Part shown: positions 56,254 through 64,000 of the stretch, one piece after another
Layout: each line of letters starts with the position of its first letter
Position numbering within the stretch: the first letter of the stretch is position 1
From: Myxococcus xanthus
GTDB lineage: Bacteria; Myxococcota; Myxococcia; Myxococcales; Myxococcaceae
Assembly (NCBI RefSeq): GCF_900106535.1
Contig: NZ_FNOH01000015.1
Span: 62,001-126,000 of the forward strand
Reading direction: 5' to 3'
Length of the DNA stretch: 64,000 nucleotides
Notes under the pieces: model-generated
Databases searched by the model: none
Seen by the model: the letters and a program-made list of their open reading frames with translations, nothing else
Told to the model about the DNA's origin: nothing
Program-made: the position numbers and the translations under genes

Positions 56254-56546
56254 GCACGGACTTCGCGGCGGACCATGCGCCGCGCTGGCGCGAGGGCGTC
56301 TCCGGCCAGCGCTTCGGTTCGGACTTCATCGTCCTGGATGCCGAGGGCAACACCCTGCGTGGGCTCAACGGAACGGCCATTGAAATCTGGGAGTTGTGCG
56401 ACGGGACGCGCACGGCGCGGGCCCTGGTGGAGCAGGTGGCTCAGCGTCACGGATGGGACGTGGAGCAGGTGCTGACCGACACGCTCAAGTTCTTCTCGGA
56501 GCTGACCCGGCTGGGGCTCATCGACGAGTTGGAGGAGGCGCGGTGA
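56250..56546 (+). CDS. PqqD-family (RRE) protein
   Basis: 98 residues from ATG 56250, overlapping the previous stop (ATGA). The sequence is a typical PqqD fold: FIVLDAEGNTLRGLNGTAIEIWELCDGTRTARALVEQVAQRH, then LTDTLKFFSELTRLGLIDEL. PqqD and its relatives are winged-helix RiPP recognition elements that bind the leader of a precursor peptide and present it to modifying enzymes. The short peptide at 60219 in the same chain is the obvious client, but binding is inferred. Confidence 0.9.
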   Translation: MSTDFAADHAPRWREGVSGQRFGSDFIVLDAEGNTLRGLNGTAIEIWELCDGTRTARALVEQVAQRHGWDVEQVLTDTLKFFSELTRLGLIDELEEAR

Positions 56547-57073
56547 TGCGGACGCGTTTGGCGTTCCTGGCGGCGGCGGTGATGTTGGCCTCGTGCACGG
56601 ATGGCGTGGCGCCCTATGCCCCCGTTCATGCGCCCCCGGCGCAGGAACCGGTGGCGCCCACGGACGTGTTGCCTCCGCGCGAGGGTTCGGAGGCCCGGCC
56701 GCCGCCCGCGCCGGTGGAGGAGCCGGAAGTGCCTCCGCCTCCAGTGGTTCCGCGGGGCTCGGCCACCGTCATTGACCTGGGCGAGGGGAGCAGGGCCTTG
56801 CTGTCGGTGGCGCAGGTGGACGTGGACCTGACGGTGAGCGGCGTGCGCGGCCGGCACACGGTGTCCGTGGAGTTCGTGCCGCCTTCCGGGCTGCCGTATG
56901 AGCGGCGGTCGGCGGAAGTGGATTCACGCGTGGACGAGTCGCGCACGGTGCGCTTCTCCCTGCCCGTGGCAGGCACCACCGTGGCGACGTCCGGCATGAG
57001 CGGGACGTGGCAGGCCCGGTTCTTCCTCGATGGGGCGCCGCTGACGGCGGCTTCCTTCACCCTGGATCCGTGA
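56546..57073 (+). CDS. Lipoprotein with Ig-like domain
   Basis: 175 residues from ATG 56546 (GTG 56543 possible), overlapping the PqqD stop. Signal peptide and lipobox LASCT (Cys near 16), a Pro/Glu-rich linker (residues 25-70), then a beta-sandwich (ALLSVAQVDVDLTVSGVRGRHTVSVEF to GTWQARFFLDGAPLTAASFTL). Located at the cell envelope. It is placed between the PqqD and the large propeller protein, both in the same chain. Function unknown. Confidence 0.78.
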   Translation: MRTRLAFLAAAVMLASCTDGVAPYAPVHAPPAQEPVAPTDVLPPREGSEARPPPAPVEEPEVPPPPVVPRGSATVIDLGEGSRALLSVAQVDVDLTVSGVRGRHTVSVEFVPPSGLPYERRSAEVDSRVDESRTVRFSLPVAGTTVATSGMSGTWQARFFLDGAPLTAASFTLDP

Positions 57074-60000
57074 GGGCTCCTTTCATCATGCGTCCATTCT
57101 CCGCCCCCCTCGTCGCCGCCGTCGCGCTCCTGGCGCCTTCGCTGGGGTGGGCGCAGTCGATGACCCCGACCGCCGTCTTGACCACGCAGCCGCAGGGTGG
57201 GGACACCCGCGCGCGGGTGGTGATGGACGAAGCCTCCGAGCTGACGGTCGATGTCCGCAACAACACCTCCAGTGGGTCGCCGCTCTTCCGGCGCATCAAC
57301 GAGGTGTGGTTCGCGCTGCCCAGCGGCTACATCCCGCTCGCGTCCATCCCGCCCCCGGGATGGACGGTGGACTACATCGCCAGCGAGCGGTGGGTCATCT
57401 TCTACAATCAGGACTCCTGCAACGGCAGCGGCGACTACGGCCTGGGCCAGGACGAGTCGGCCCGGTTCGTCCTTCGCGTGGTTCCGCCGACTTCGAACAA
57501 CGACCAGAACAACGAGCGCTTCGTCGCGAGTCAGACGTTCGCCCGTGACACGTGCGCGGGGGGCGACTTCACCACGTCGGTGGCGACCTCGGCCGCGAGC
57601 TGGAGTCGCTCCGGCCTGTACACCCAGGTGGACGTGCGTCCTCGGGTGATGGGGGTTGGCGGCGACATCGACGCGCGGATGGTGGTGGAGAACCGGACGG
57701 GCACGAACCACAACAACACCACGGTTGAGGGACCCTCCACGGGCGCGGGCGCCGTCACCTTCCAGGTGGTGGACACCGAGCCGACGCCGTTCCGCATGAA
57801 CATCGCCAACCGGAACGCGGGCGTCTATTCCGCGAGAGTGCGGACGGGCTCGGCCGGAACGCTGGTGGCGCGGGTGCGGGGCGTCAGCGGGAACGGCAAC
57901 ACTGTGTCGCCCTCGATGGACGCGCGGATGGTCAACGTGGGGGCGCTCCCGGTGGCCATGGACGTGGACACCGACGACGCGTTCAACAACGAGACCGTGC
58001 GGGTGCGGCTCACGGTGACCAACCCGTCCTCGACGGACACGTTCCTGAACGTGACGCCGCGCGCGCCCGTGTTCCAGGGAACGGCGGCCGTGTCGCTCGT
58101 GTCGGGGCCTGGGCCCGCGAGCGTTCCCCGGCTGGACCCGGGCGCCTCCGCGCACTTCGTCTGGACGTACCAGCTCACGGGAACCCCGTTCGCGAACTAC
58201 CGGTTCCGGGGGCAGGTGGATGCCACGCGCAACGGCGCCTCCGTGACGTCGAACCTGGTGGACTCGAACCAGGGGCGCATCGTGCAGCACCGCGTGCGGA
58301 CGAACATCAGCGCGTTGGCCGCCAACTCGACGAACCGGTCCGTCATCTACACCATCCAGAACCGGGGCCCCATGCCGCTGCATGAGGTCCGGCTGCTGCG
58401 GCCCGCGCTCAACTACTTCACCGTCGGCGGCGTGCTGCAGACGCCCACCGGGTGGCGCATGGCGTCCAACAACGCCACCACGGGCATCACCTGGGAGTCG
58501 ACGAACGCCACGGGCATCCCGGTCAACGGCGAGCGCTCCTTCACGGTGGTGTATTCCAACTTCGGGGCGGGCGCGTCGCTGTCCGGGCCCACCACGTTCC
58601 GTCATCGTTTCCACCTCATCGACGACTACGGCGGGCCGCAGATTCGCATCGAAACCCCCATGACGCTGGCGCAGGGCACCGTTCCCGACGTCAACCGCCT
58701 CACGGGTGTGGCGCGCGATGGCAGCGTGACGCTCACCTGGGACAACCCGGCGGTGCACGGGGGCGTGCTGATTCTTCGCGCGGAGGGCGCGCCGCCAAAC
58801 CTCTCTCCGACGCAGGGGCTGAACTACGCGGTGGGGGCCTATCTGGGCAACGCCCAGGTGGTGTACGCGGACGACGTCGGCGCCGCCACGACGTTCACCG
58901 ATACGTCCGTCACCAACGGCACCACGTACTACTACCGCGTCTTCAACTCGGATGACCTGCGGTGGTACTCGCCGGGCAACCAGCCGACGTCGCAGGCCCT
59001 GGTGGCCACGCCTCGGGCCCGCGTGGGCGCGGCGCCGCTGTGGTGCTACTCGGTGGGCCTGAATGCCTCGCAGCAGCCCATCACCGAGCTGGGTACGGGC
59101 ATCTTCAGCGCCTTCAACGACTCCGTCGTCGCCAACCTCACCCAGGTCACCAATCCGTCGGCGGATGGCGCGGAGCGGTGGCGGCCTCGACCGCTGGCGG
59201 GCCTCATTGGCAGCCGCTTCCCGGTGGTGCCACTGCATGGCCTGTCCGGGCAGTACATCCTCGTGGGTGACCAGGGTGGGGTGGCCAGCGCGCTCAACGC
59301 CGCCACCGGGCAGGTGCTGTGGCGATGGGACAATGGTGGCCAGCCCATTGGCACCATCCAGTCGTTCCCGGTCACGCAGCTCTTCGACTACGCGAATGCC
59401 GCATACCGGGCCGCGCACCCCAACCGCGACCTCGTCTTCTTCGCCACGCGGCTGGCGGACGCTTCGCGCAACCGGGTGGTGGCCCTGAATGCCGCCACCG
59501 GCGCGCTGGTCTGGAGCTACCAGCCTGGGAATCTGGGCATGGTGGCGGGCGGCATGGTGGTGGACTACACCAACAACCGGCTCTTCGTGGCGACGCGCGC
59601 GCACGCGGGCTCGCCGAACACGCTTCGGGTGCTGAACACGCTGACGGGACAGGTGCTGGCCCAGCTCCCGGTGGGCGACGTGGAGCTGAGCTTGGTTCGC
59701 AATGCGTACAGCAACCTGATTCTCGTGACGGACAGCGATGGCTTCGTTCACGGCGTGGACGCCGCCACGGCGCAGCTCGTGTGGAGCCTGCCAGTCACCA
59801 CGCGCCCGGCGCCGAACACGCCTGCCTTCACCAGCTTCGTGCGGCCCCAGGGCTCGGGCTTCGTGGCCAGTCTCGCGGCCGGCCGGGTGGCGCTGTACGA
59901 CGTGTCGGGGCCCGCCCAGTCGCCGCCGGTGCTCCGGTGGAGCACGCCGATCGCGTCTCCCTCTGGCACCTTCTCCTTCAATCGGAATGGCGCCGTGCGC

Positions 60001-60186
60001 ATCTACGTTGGCAGCTCCGACGGACAGGTTCACCAACTGGAGCTGCTGGATGGCTCCGACTCCGGTCAGGTCTCGATTGGTGGTGCGCAGCGTATTGGGA
60101 CTCCCACCATCGACCACACGGTGAGCCGCCTCCACGTGGGCTCCGAAGACGGCCGCATCTGCGCGTTCCCGGTCCCTTTCCCTTGA
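57070..60186 (+). CDS. Large secreted protein with FN3 and PQQ-like beta-propeller domains
   Basis: 1,038 residues from GTG 57070 (GTGA overlap) or 1,032 from ATG 57088, where the signal peptide (MRPFSAPLVAAVALLAP...GWAQS) begins. Residues 30-520 are Ig-like repeats (VRVRLTVTNPSSTDTF), about 540-650 an FN3 domain (VTLTWDNPAVHGGVLILRAEG, TTYYYRVFNSDDL), and 650-1032 a beta-propeller with repeats such as ALNAATGQVLWRWDNGG and ALNAATGALVWSYQPG, the PQQ-enzyme repeat type. No quinone-binding active site is evident. It is exported and its role in the cluster is unknown. Confidence 0.85.
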   Translation: MRAPFIMRPFSAPLVAAVALLAPSLGWAQSMTPTAVLTTQPQGGDTRARVVMDEASELTVDVRNNTSSGSPLFRRINEVWFALPSGYIPLASIPPPGWTVDYIASERWVIFYNQDSCNGSGDYGLGQDESARFVLRVVPPTSNNDQNNERFVASQTFARDTCAGGDFTTSVATSAASWSRSGLYTQVDVRPRVMGVGGDIDARMVVENRTGTNHNNTTVEGPSTGAGAVTFQVVDTEPTPFRMNIANRNAGVYSARVRTGSAGTLVARVRGVSGNGNTVSPSMDARMVNVGALPVAMDVDTDDAFNNETVRVRLTVTNPSSTDTFLNVTPRAPVFQGTAAVSLVSGPGPASVPRLDPGASAHFVWTYQLTGTPFANYRFRGQVDATRNGASVTSNLVDSNQGRIVQHRVRTNISALAANSTNRSVIYTIQNRGPMPLHEVRLLRPALNYFTVGGVLQTPTGWRMASNNATTGITWESTNATGIPVNGERSFTVVYSNFGAGASLSGPTTFRHRFHLIDDYGGPQIRIETPMTLAQGTVPDVNRLTGVARDGSVTLTWDNPAVHGGVLILRAEGAPPNLSPTQGLNYAVGAYLGNAQVVYADDVGAATTFTDTSVTNGTTYYYRVFNSDDLRWYSPGNQPTSQALVATPRARVGAAPLWCYSVGLNASQQPITELGTGIFSAFNDSVVANLTQVTNPSADGAERWRPRPLAGLIGSRFPVVPLHGLSGQYILVGDQGGVASALNAATGQVLWRWDNGGQPIGTIQSFPVTQLFDYANAAYRAAHPNRDLVFFATRLADASRNRVVALNAATGALVWSYQPGNLGMVAGGMVVDYTNNRLFVATRAHAGSPNTLRVLNTLTGQVLAQLPVGDVELSLVRNAYSNLILVTDSDGFVHGVDAATAQLVWSLPVTTRPAPNTPAFTSFVRPQGSGFVASLAAGRVALYDVSGPAQSPPVLRWSTPIASPSGTFSFNRNGAVRIYVGSSDGQVHQLELLDGSDSGQVSIGGAQRIGTPTIDHTVSRLHVGSEDGRICAFPVPFP

Positions 60187-60218
60187 AGAACGTCCCTTCT
60201 TCCTCGCTCGCACGCCCC

Positions 60219-60365
60219 ATGACTTCGGACGCCTTCCAGACGACGCCCCCTCCTGACGCCGGCCCTGTCTATGAGGCGCCGGCCATTCTCTGGGAGCAGC
60301 CCTTCGTGGCACTGGCGCAGATTTCCCAGTGCCAAATCCCCGGTGAGTCGGAGTGCATTCCCTGA
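60219..60365 (+). CDS. Putative RiPP-type precursor peptide, 48 residues
   Basis: ATG 60219 to TGA 60365; TTG 60183 (TTGA overlap with the preceding stop) would add 12 residues. The N-terminal 16 residues are Thr/Pro-rich, then YEAPAILWEQPF carries Tyr18 and Pro21, the YxxP spacing used by lasso-type leaders to bind an RRE. The C-terminal part after residue 29 has Cys38 and Cys46 flanking GESE and ends in IP. It is encoded between genes for a propeller protein and an HprK-like kinase, whose GTG start overlaps its end by 13 nt. The composition is not that of a shadow frame. A precursor role is inferred. Confidence 0.62.
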   Translation: MTSDAFQTTPPPDAGPVYEAPAILWEQPFVALAQISQCQIPGESECIP

Positions 60366-61204
60366 GCCTTCCGCCGGAAGGCCCCACGGCGGACGCGGCC
60401 CTCTGTCTGCGAATCGCCGGTTGGATGGGAGTTGTGGAAGTCGGTGATGCGGGCCTGCGAGACTCGCTCCGGCGCATGTTCTCCCGGTTCGTGGTGTCCC
60501 CGAGGCGACAGGGCAGTGAGGTGGCTCGGATCGTGGCCGTGGCCCCCGCCCAGGCGCGTCCCGCACCTGTCATTCGCGAGCTGCCACGGGTCCTCCGCGG
60601 GGAGGGCGGCGCGCTGCGCCTGGCCGGCGAGGACTACGACGCGACGCTCTCCGCCGACGGCCTCCTGGCCCACGTGGAGGGGCAGGGGCGGTTTCCCGTG
60701 GAGACGGTGCTGAAGGTGATGCTTGCCCGGGCGCTGGCTCGACGTGGCGGGCTGCTGGTGCATGGCGTGGCGGTGGCGCACCGGGGCCGGGCCGCGCTCT
60801 TCACGGGGCATTCGGGGGCGGGGAAGAGCACGCTGGGGGCCTTGTGGGCGCAGGCGGGCGGGCAGGTGTTGTCCGATGAGTTGGTGGCTGTGTGGCCGGA
60901 GCCCGGCCTGGGCTGGCGAGCGGCGGGGACTCCGTGGAACGTGGGGCAGGCCGCCGAGGCGGAGTTGAACGCGGTGGGGACGCTGGCGTGGGACGGCGTG
61001 TCGCGGTGGGAGCCGCAGGCCGCTGGCGACGTCGGACGGATGCTGCTCGTCAATGCCCTGCTGCCCGAGGCGACGCCCGTGGGGCGAGGTGGGCTGCTTG
61101 GCGCGGCGGGACGGTTGCTGTCAGAGGTTTCGCCCGTGCGGTTGGTGTTCGCGCGTGATGCGTCCGCGGCGGCGGTGATTCAGGGAGCGTTGGCGAATGG
61201 GTGA
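60353..61204 (+). CDS. HPr-kinase-like P-loop protein
   Basis: 283 residues from GTG 60353. The N-terminal half is beta-rich (LRIAGWMGVVEVGDAG), then LLVHGVAVAHRGRAALFTGHSGAGKSTLGAL, with Walker A GHSGAGKST, followed by QVLSDELVAVWP as the Asp-containing region of HprK. The HprK-like family near lasso and other RiPP genes includes peptide kinases that phosphorylate precursor residues. Ser44 or another hydroxyl residue of the 48-residue peptide could be the target. It overlaps the peptide's stop and the miaA start. Confidence 0.85.
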   Translation: MHSLSLPPEGPTADAALCLRIAGWMGVVEVGDAGLRDSLRRMFSRFVVSPRRQGSEVARIVAVAPAQARPAPVIRELPRVLRGEGGALRLAGEDYDATLSADGLLAHVEGQGRFPVETVLKVMLARALARRGGLLVHGVAVAHRGRAALFTGHSGAGKSTLGALWAQAGGQVLSDELVAVWPEPGLGWRAAGTPWNVGQAAEAELNAVGTLAWDGVSRWEPQAAGDVGRMLLVNALLPEATPVGRGGLLGAAGRLLSEVSPVRLVFARDASAAAVIQGALANG

Positions 61205-62123
61205 GGGTGGAGCGCAGCGGCCACTGTTGACGGTGATTGCCGGGCCGACGGCGTCGGGGAAGACGGCGCTGGCGATTGCGCTGGCTCAGCGTGCTGGTGG
61301 CGAGATTGTCAGCGCGGACTCGCAGCAGGTGTATCGGCACTTCGATATCGGCACGGCGAAGCCCTCCTCGGAGGAGCTGGCTGCGGTGCCTCATCACCTG
61401 GTGTCCGCCGTGGACCCGATGGAGGCGTTCTCCGCTGTCGAGTACCAGCGCCGTGCGGACGCCGTCATCGCGGAGATTGCCGCACGCGGCCGGCCTGTCT
61501 TCGTCGTGGGTGGCACCGGGCTGTATTTGCGCGTGTTGCTTCACGGTGTGCTCGAGGCGCCCGGGGCCTTGCCGGAGTTGAGGGCGGAGCTGGAGGCGCT
61601 GGCGGCCGGTGAGGGGCGCGAGGCGGTGCATCGGAGGCTGGCGGAGGTGGACCCGGAGACGGCGGCGAAGCTTCCTCCGCAGGACCTGGTCCGCGTCATC
61701 CGGGCGCTGGAGATTCATGCGCAGACAGGCGTGCCCGCCTCGGCGTTCCGGAAGGCCCATGCCTTCGCGCCGGACCGCTATCCCTTCCAACTGTACGTTC
61801 TGTCGCCACCGCGCGACGTGCTGTACGGGCTCATCAACACGCGCACGCGGATGTTGTTCGAGCGTGGGCTCGTCGAGGAGACCCGCGAGCTGCTGGCGCG
61901 GGGGTACGCCGATTCGGCGCCCATGCGCAGCGTGGGCTATGTGCAGGCGCGCGCCGTCGTTGAGGGGCGGATGACGCGCGAAGAGGCCATTCACGACACC
62001 GCGCAGGAGACGCGCCGCTACGCCAAGCGGCAGTTGACGTGGTTCCGGAAGGAGCCCGGGGCTGTCTTCCTGGCTCCCCCGTACGAGGCGGCGCTTCCGC
62101 TCGGCGGCTGTTGCTCGCCCTGA
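61197..62123 (+). CDS. miaA: tRNA dimethylallyltransferase
   Basis: 308 residues from ATG 61197, overlapping the HprK-like stop by 8 nt. P-loop GPTASGKTALAIALA, the substrate motif SADSQQVYRHFDIGTAKPS, and GGTGLYLRVLLHG, then YAKRQLTWFRK at the C-terminus. It adds the isopentenyl group to A37 of tRNAs reading UNN codons. A core gene that here shares an operon with the peptide cluster, so the cluster may be co-transcribed with it. Confidence 0.96.
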   Translation: MGEGGAQRPLLTVIAGPTASGKTALAIALAQRAGGEIVSADSQQVYRHFDIGTAKPSSEELAAVPHHLVSAVDPMEAFSAVEYQRRADAVIAEIAARGRPVFVVGGTGLYLRVLLHGVLEAPGALPELRAELEALAAGEGREAVHRRLAEVDPETAAKLPPQDLVRVIRALEIHAQTGVPASAFRKAHAFAPDRYPFQLYVLSPPRDVLYGLINTRTRMLFERGLVEETRELLARGYADSAPMRSVGYVQARAVVEGRMTREEAIHDTAQETRRYAKRQLTWFRKEPGAVFLAPPYEAALPLGGCCSP

Positions 62124-62300
62124 CGGCCCAAAGGTCGGGGCGGGCGGGGGACGGAGCGGTGTCAGCGAGCGTTGTCGGCTCCAACGCGGGAGCCCATGTT
62201 CGGCGATGGATGTGCCGGGTTCCTTTGTCGCCTGCCGACAGGCGGGCGAGACGCGAGGCGGCTCGGCCTCCGAAGTGCACTCGCTTCGGGAGCAGTCACC

Positions 62301-62918
62301 ATGGCCTTCACCGATGAACGCAAACCGGAAATCCTGACCCCTGACTCGAGGCCGAGGGTGAACTCGGCGGCCTGGGGTGGCCCCTTCATCATGGGGATTT
62401 TGATGGTGCTGCTGGGGATTGTCGCGCTGGGGGCCGCCTTCTTCACCAGCCTGGTGTCGGCCATCCTCTTCGGCGCGATGCTGGCCGCGGCAGGCGTCAT
62501 GGAAGTCATCTCCGCCTTCCGGACGCGCAAGGAGGGCGGGCCGTTCTGGCTGTACCTGCTCAGCGGCATCCTCTCCGTCGTCGTGGGTCTGTTCATCCTT
62601 GTCTACCCGGCGGCGGGACTGGGGGCCATGACCCTGCTGCTGGCGGGCTACTTCTTCGCCAGCGGGCTCTTTCACGCCGTCACCTCGGTGATGGACCGCT
62701 ATCCCCGGTGGGGCTGGGACTTCTTCTACGGCGCCGTGTCCATCTTCCTGGGCATCGTCGTGATGCGGCAGTGGCCCATCTCCGCCGTCTGGCTGGTGGG
62801 CACGCTGGTGGGAATCGGCATCTTCTTCCGGGGCGTGGCGCTGATGGCGGGCGCCCTCACCGTGCGCAAGGTGCTCCGCTCGGGCGGTCCGACGACGCCT
62901 GCCTCCATCTCCCATTGA
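62301..62918 (+). CDS. HdeD-family (DUF308) membrane protein
   Basis: 205 residues from ATG 62301. After a 25-residue polar start there are six membrane helices in three pairs, with RTRKEGGPFWLYLLSGILSVVVGLFIL and FRGVALMAGALTVRKVL typical of DUF308/HdeD. In E. coli HdeD contributes to acid resistance at high cell density; the function in other bacteria is unclear. It lies about 180 bp after miaA, so it probably has its own promoter. Confidence 0.87.
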   Translation: MAFTDERKPEILTPDSRPRVNSAAWGGPFIMGILMVLLGIVALGAAFFTSLVSAILFGAMLAAAGVMEVISAFRTRKEGGPFWLYLLSGILSVVVGLFILVYPAAGLGAMTLLLAGYFFASGLFHAVTSVMDRYPRWGWDFFYGAVSIFLGIVVMRQWPISAVWLVGTLVGIGIFFRGVALMAGALTVRKVLRSGGPTTPASISH

Positions 62919-63036
62919 CGGGCAGGCGGCCAAGGGCACCAGCTCCCGTCCAGGGCGGACACATCCCACGTGTCCCCCTGGATTGGCGCTTGCCACGCCC
63001 CGCGCAGGCGCGGCAGCGTATGCGCCCTGCGACAAT

Positions 63037-63963
63037 ATGATCGACTATGACCCGCACCGTTGGTGGAGTTACTTCCATTACCTCCGCGGTTCCATGGTCC
63101 GCGAGATTGTGGCCCGGGTCCTCATCTGTGTGTTGTGGGCCGTGGGCGTCACCGCGGTTCATCACCACACCAAGCCCCTGGACATCCCGGCCACGGTGCA
63201 CACGCTGGCGGGCATCTCGCTCAGCTTGTTGCTCGTCTTCCGGACCAACGCCTCCTACGACCGCTTCTGGGAAGGCCGGAAGCTGTGGGGCGGCATCGTC
63301 AACGAGACGCGCAACCTGGCTCGTGCATCCAGCGTCTTCATGCGTCGGGACGCCGGGCTCTACGGCACGCTGGTGCGGTGGATCAGCGCCTTCCCCTATG
63401 CCGCCGCCGCGTCACTGCGAGGGGAGCGAGACCTGGGCCCCGTCGCCTCCGAGCTGCCGCGCGACGAAGCGGACGCCGTGCTGGGCAGCCAGCACGTCCC
63501 GCTCGCGGTGTCGCAGAAGATGTCCGCCGTGCTCGATGAGGGCCGGCTGCGGGGCTACTACCCCGAACACGTCCAGATGCAGCTCGACCAGAATGTCCAA
63601 CTGCTCATCGACTACATCGGCGGCTGCGAGCGCATTCACAAGACGCCCATGCCGTTCGCCTACATGATGCACCTGCGGCGAGCGCTGATGGTCTACTGCT
63701 ACACGCTGCCGTTCGCGCTGGTGGATTCGTTCGGCTGGATAACGGTGCCGGCCACGTTCGTCGTCGCCTACGTCTTCTTCGGCATCGAGGAGATTGGCGT
63801 GGAGATCGAGGACCCGTTCGGCCACGACGACAACGACCTGCCGCTGGAGCGGATCTGCGAGACGATCCACGGCAACCTCAAGGCGCTGATGCCCGGGAGC
63901 GCCGAGGCCATCCACGCCCCGGTCTCCGTGGTCGCCATTCCCGGCGGTGGTCAGGACGCGTAG
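63037..63963 (+). CDS. Bestrophin-like (RFP-TM/UPF0187) membrane channel protein
   Basis: 308 residues from ATG 63037. MIDYDPHRWWSYFHYLRGSMV, LLLVFRTNASYDRFWEGRKLWGGIVNETRNLAR and the C-terminal FFGIEEIGVEIEDPFGHDDNDLPLE are the signature segments of bacterial bestrophin homologues. It has four main membrane helices; bacterial members form pentameric ion channels (KpBest is sodium-selective). Physiological role here is unknown. Confidence 0.9.
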   Translation: MIDYDPHRWWSYFHYLRGSMVREIVARVLICVLWAVGVTAVHHHTKPLDIPATVHTLAGISLSLLLVFRTNASYDRFWEGRKLWGGIVNETRNLARASSVFMRRDAGLYGTLVRWISAFPYAAAASLRGERDLGPVASELPRDEADAVLGSQHVPLAVSQKMSAVLDEGRLRGYYPEHVQMQLDQNVQLLIDYIGGCERIHKTPMPFAYMMHLRRALMVYCYTLPFALVDSFGWITVPATFVVAYVFFGIEEIGVEIEDPFGHDDNDLPLERICETIHGNLKALMPGSAEAIHAPVSVVAIPGGGQDA

Positions 63964-64000
63964 CGGTCCGCGGCCAGCTCGCGCGTGTCGTCCGCGGCAT
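63951..64000 (-). CDS. C-terminal end of a minus-strand gene entering from the right
   Basis: From the window edge an open frame reads AADDTRELAADRYAS and stops at 63953-63951, overlapping the bestrophin stop by 13 nt. It is too short to name. A gene is likely because convergent close packing is common here, but the stretch may be coincidence. Confidence 0.3.
   Translation of the reverse strand, partial: AADDTRELAADRYAS

Noticed and set aside
60219..60365. Assignment of the short peptide as a lasso peptide
   Set aside because: No asparagine-synthetase-like cyclase or B2 protease is encoded, and no Gly/Asp pair at lasso spacing follows the leader.
56626..60573. 1,315-residue open frame on the minus strand
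   Set aside because: Antisense to the propeller gene, His/Arg/Gly-rich and without domain signal; typical of long shadow frames in high-GC DNA.
62957..62975. GGACAC / GTGTCC inverted repeat between HdeD-like and bestrophin genes
   Set aside because: Only 6 bp with no U-tract; expected by chance in GC-rich DNA.

Overview
The window is high-GC, densely coding DNA that reads as the chromosome of a myxobacterium, most likely Myxococcus or a close relative. The evidence is the gene content: eukaryotic-like Ser/Thr kinases, an FHA-AAA+ sigma-54 activator, PilZ and GGDEF proteins, many lipoproteins with Pro/Asp/Ala linkers, an M36 protease and a GlgE pathway. No species call is possible from sequence alone. 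I see no insertion sequence, prophage, integrase, rRNA operon, intact tRNA gene or CRISPR array.

Layout. 1-3080: secreted M36 metallopeptidase (cut by the window edge) and an MFS transporter. 3287-5834: polyprenyl diphosphate synthase coupled to a GbsR/MarR-like regulator, a GGCT-like protein and two very small genes. 5950-6500: a low-complexity intergenic block with about ten degenerate motif copies spaced about 49 bp apart. 6623-13824: a four-gene minus-strand operon glgE-treS-mak-glgB that converts trehalose to branched alpha-glucan through maltose-1-phosphate. 13976-15717: a tRNA-like remnant, an ECF sigma factor, a pentapeptide-repeat protein and a small hypothetical. 15912-24419: secreted or lipoprotein hypotheticals, a DUF4382 lipoprotein, a divergent FHA-sigma54 activator / Ser-Thr kinase pair and a secreted GH13 amylase. 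24479-30380: small conserved proteins, PHP phosphoesterase, FmdB-type zinc ribbon, Fur-family regulator, TlpA-like thioredoxin, FtsB-like protein. 30377-35901: diguanylate cyclase, a CBM-like/di-heme oxidoreductase fusion and a methyltransferase. 36621-41472: HAD 5'-nucleotidase diverging from a zinc ribbon / pseudokinase / response regulator operon. 41500-47138: a catalytic plus non-catalytic M16 peptidase pair with an RluA pseudouridine synthase, then envelope and zinc-ribbon proteins. 47304-50533: Mla-type lipid transport (permease, ATPase, MCE protein). 50645-55700: PfkB kinase, PilZ, a metallophosphoesterase with an apparent 1-bp frameshift, Psd and HisS. 55846-62123: a tightly overlapping operon of S26B-like peptidase, PqqD, a lipoprotein, a large FN3/PQQ-propeller secreted protein, a 48-residue peptide, an HPr-kinase-like P-loop protein and miaA. 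62301-64000: HdeD-like membrane protein and bestrophin-like channel.

The most interesting candidate for an undescribed system is 55846-61204. A PqqD (RRE-type) protein, a soluble signal-peptidase-like protease and an HprK-like kinase are translationally chained to a short peptide carrying a YxxP leader-like motif and two C-terminal cysteines. That is the part list of a RiPP pathway, but no recognised cyclase is present. Other notable signals are the 49-bp-period repeat array, a kinase-fold protein without the catalytic Asp, a near-consensus sigma-54 promoter before the MCE gene, a tRNA-like remnant without an anticodon arm, and a 61-bp palindrome upstream of a Uma2-family gene.
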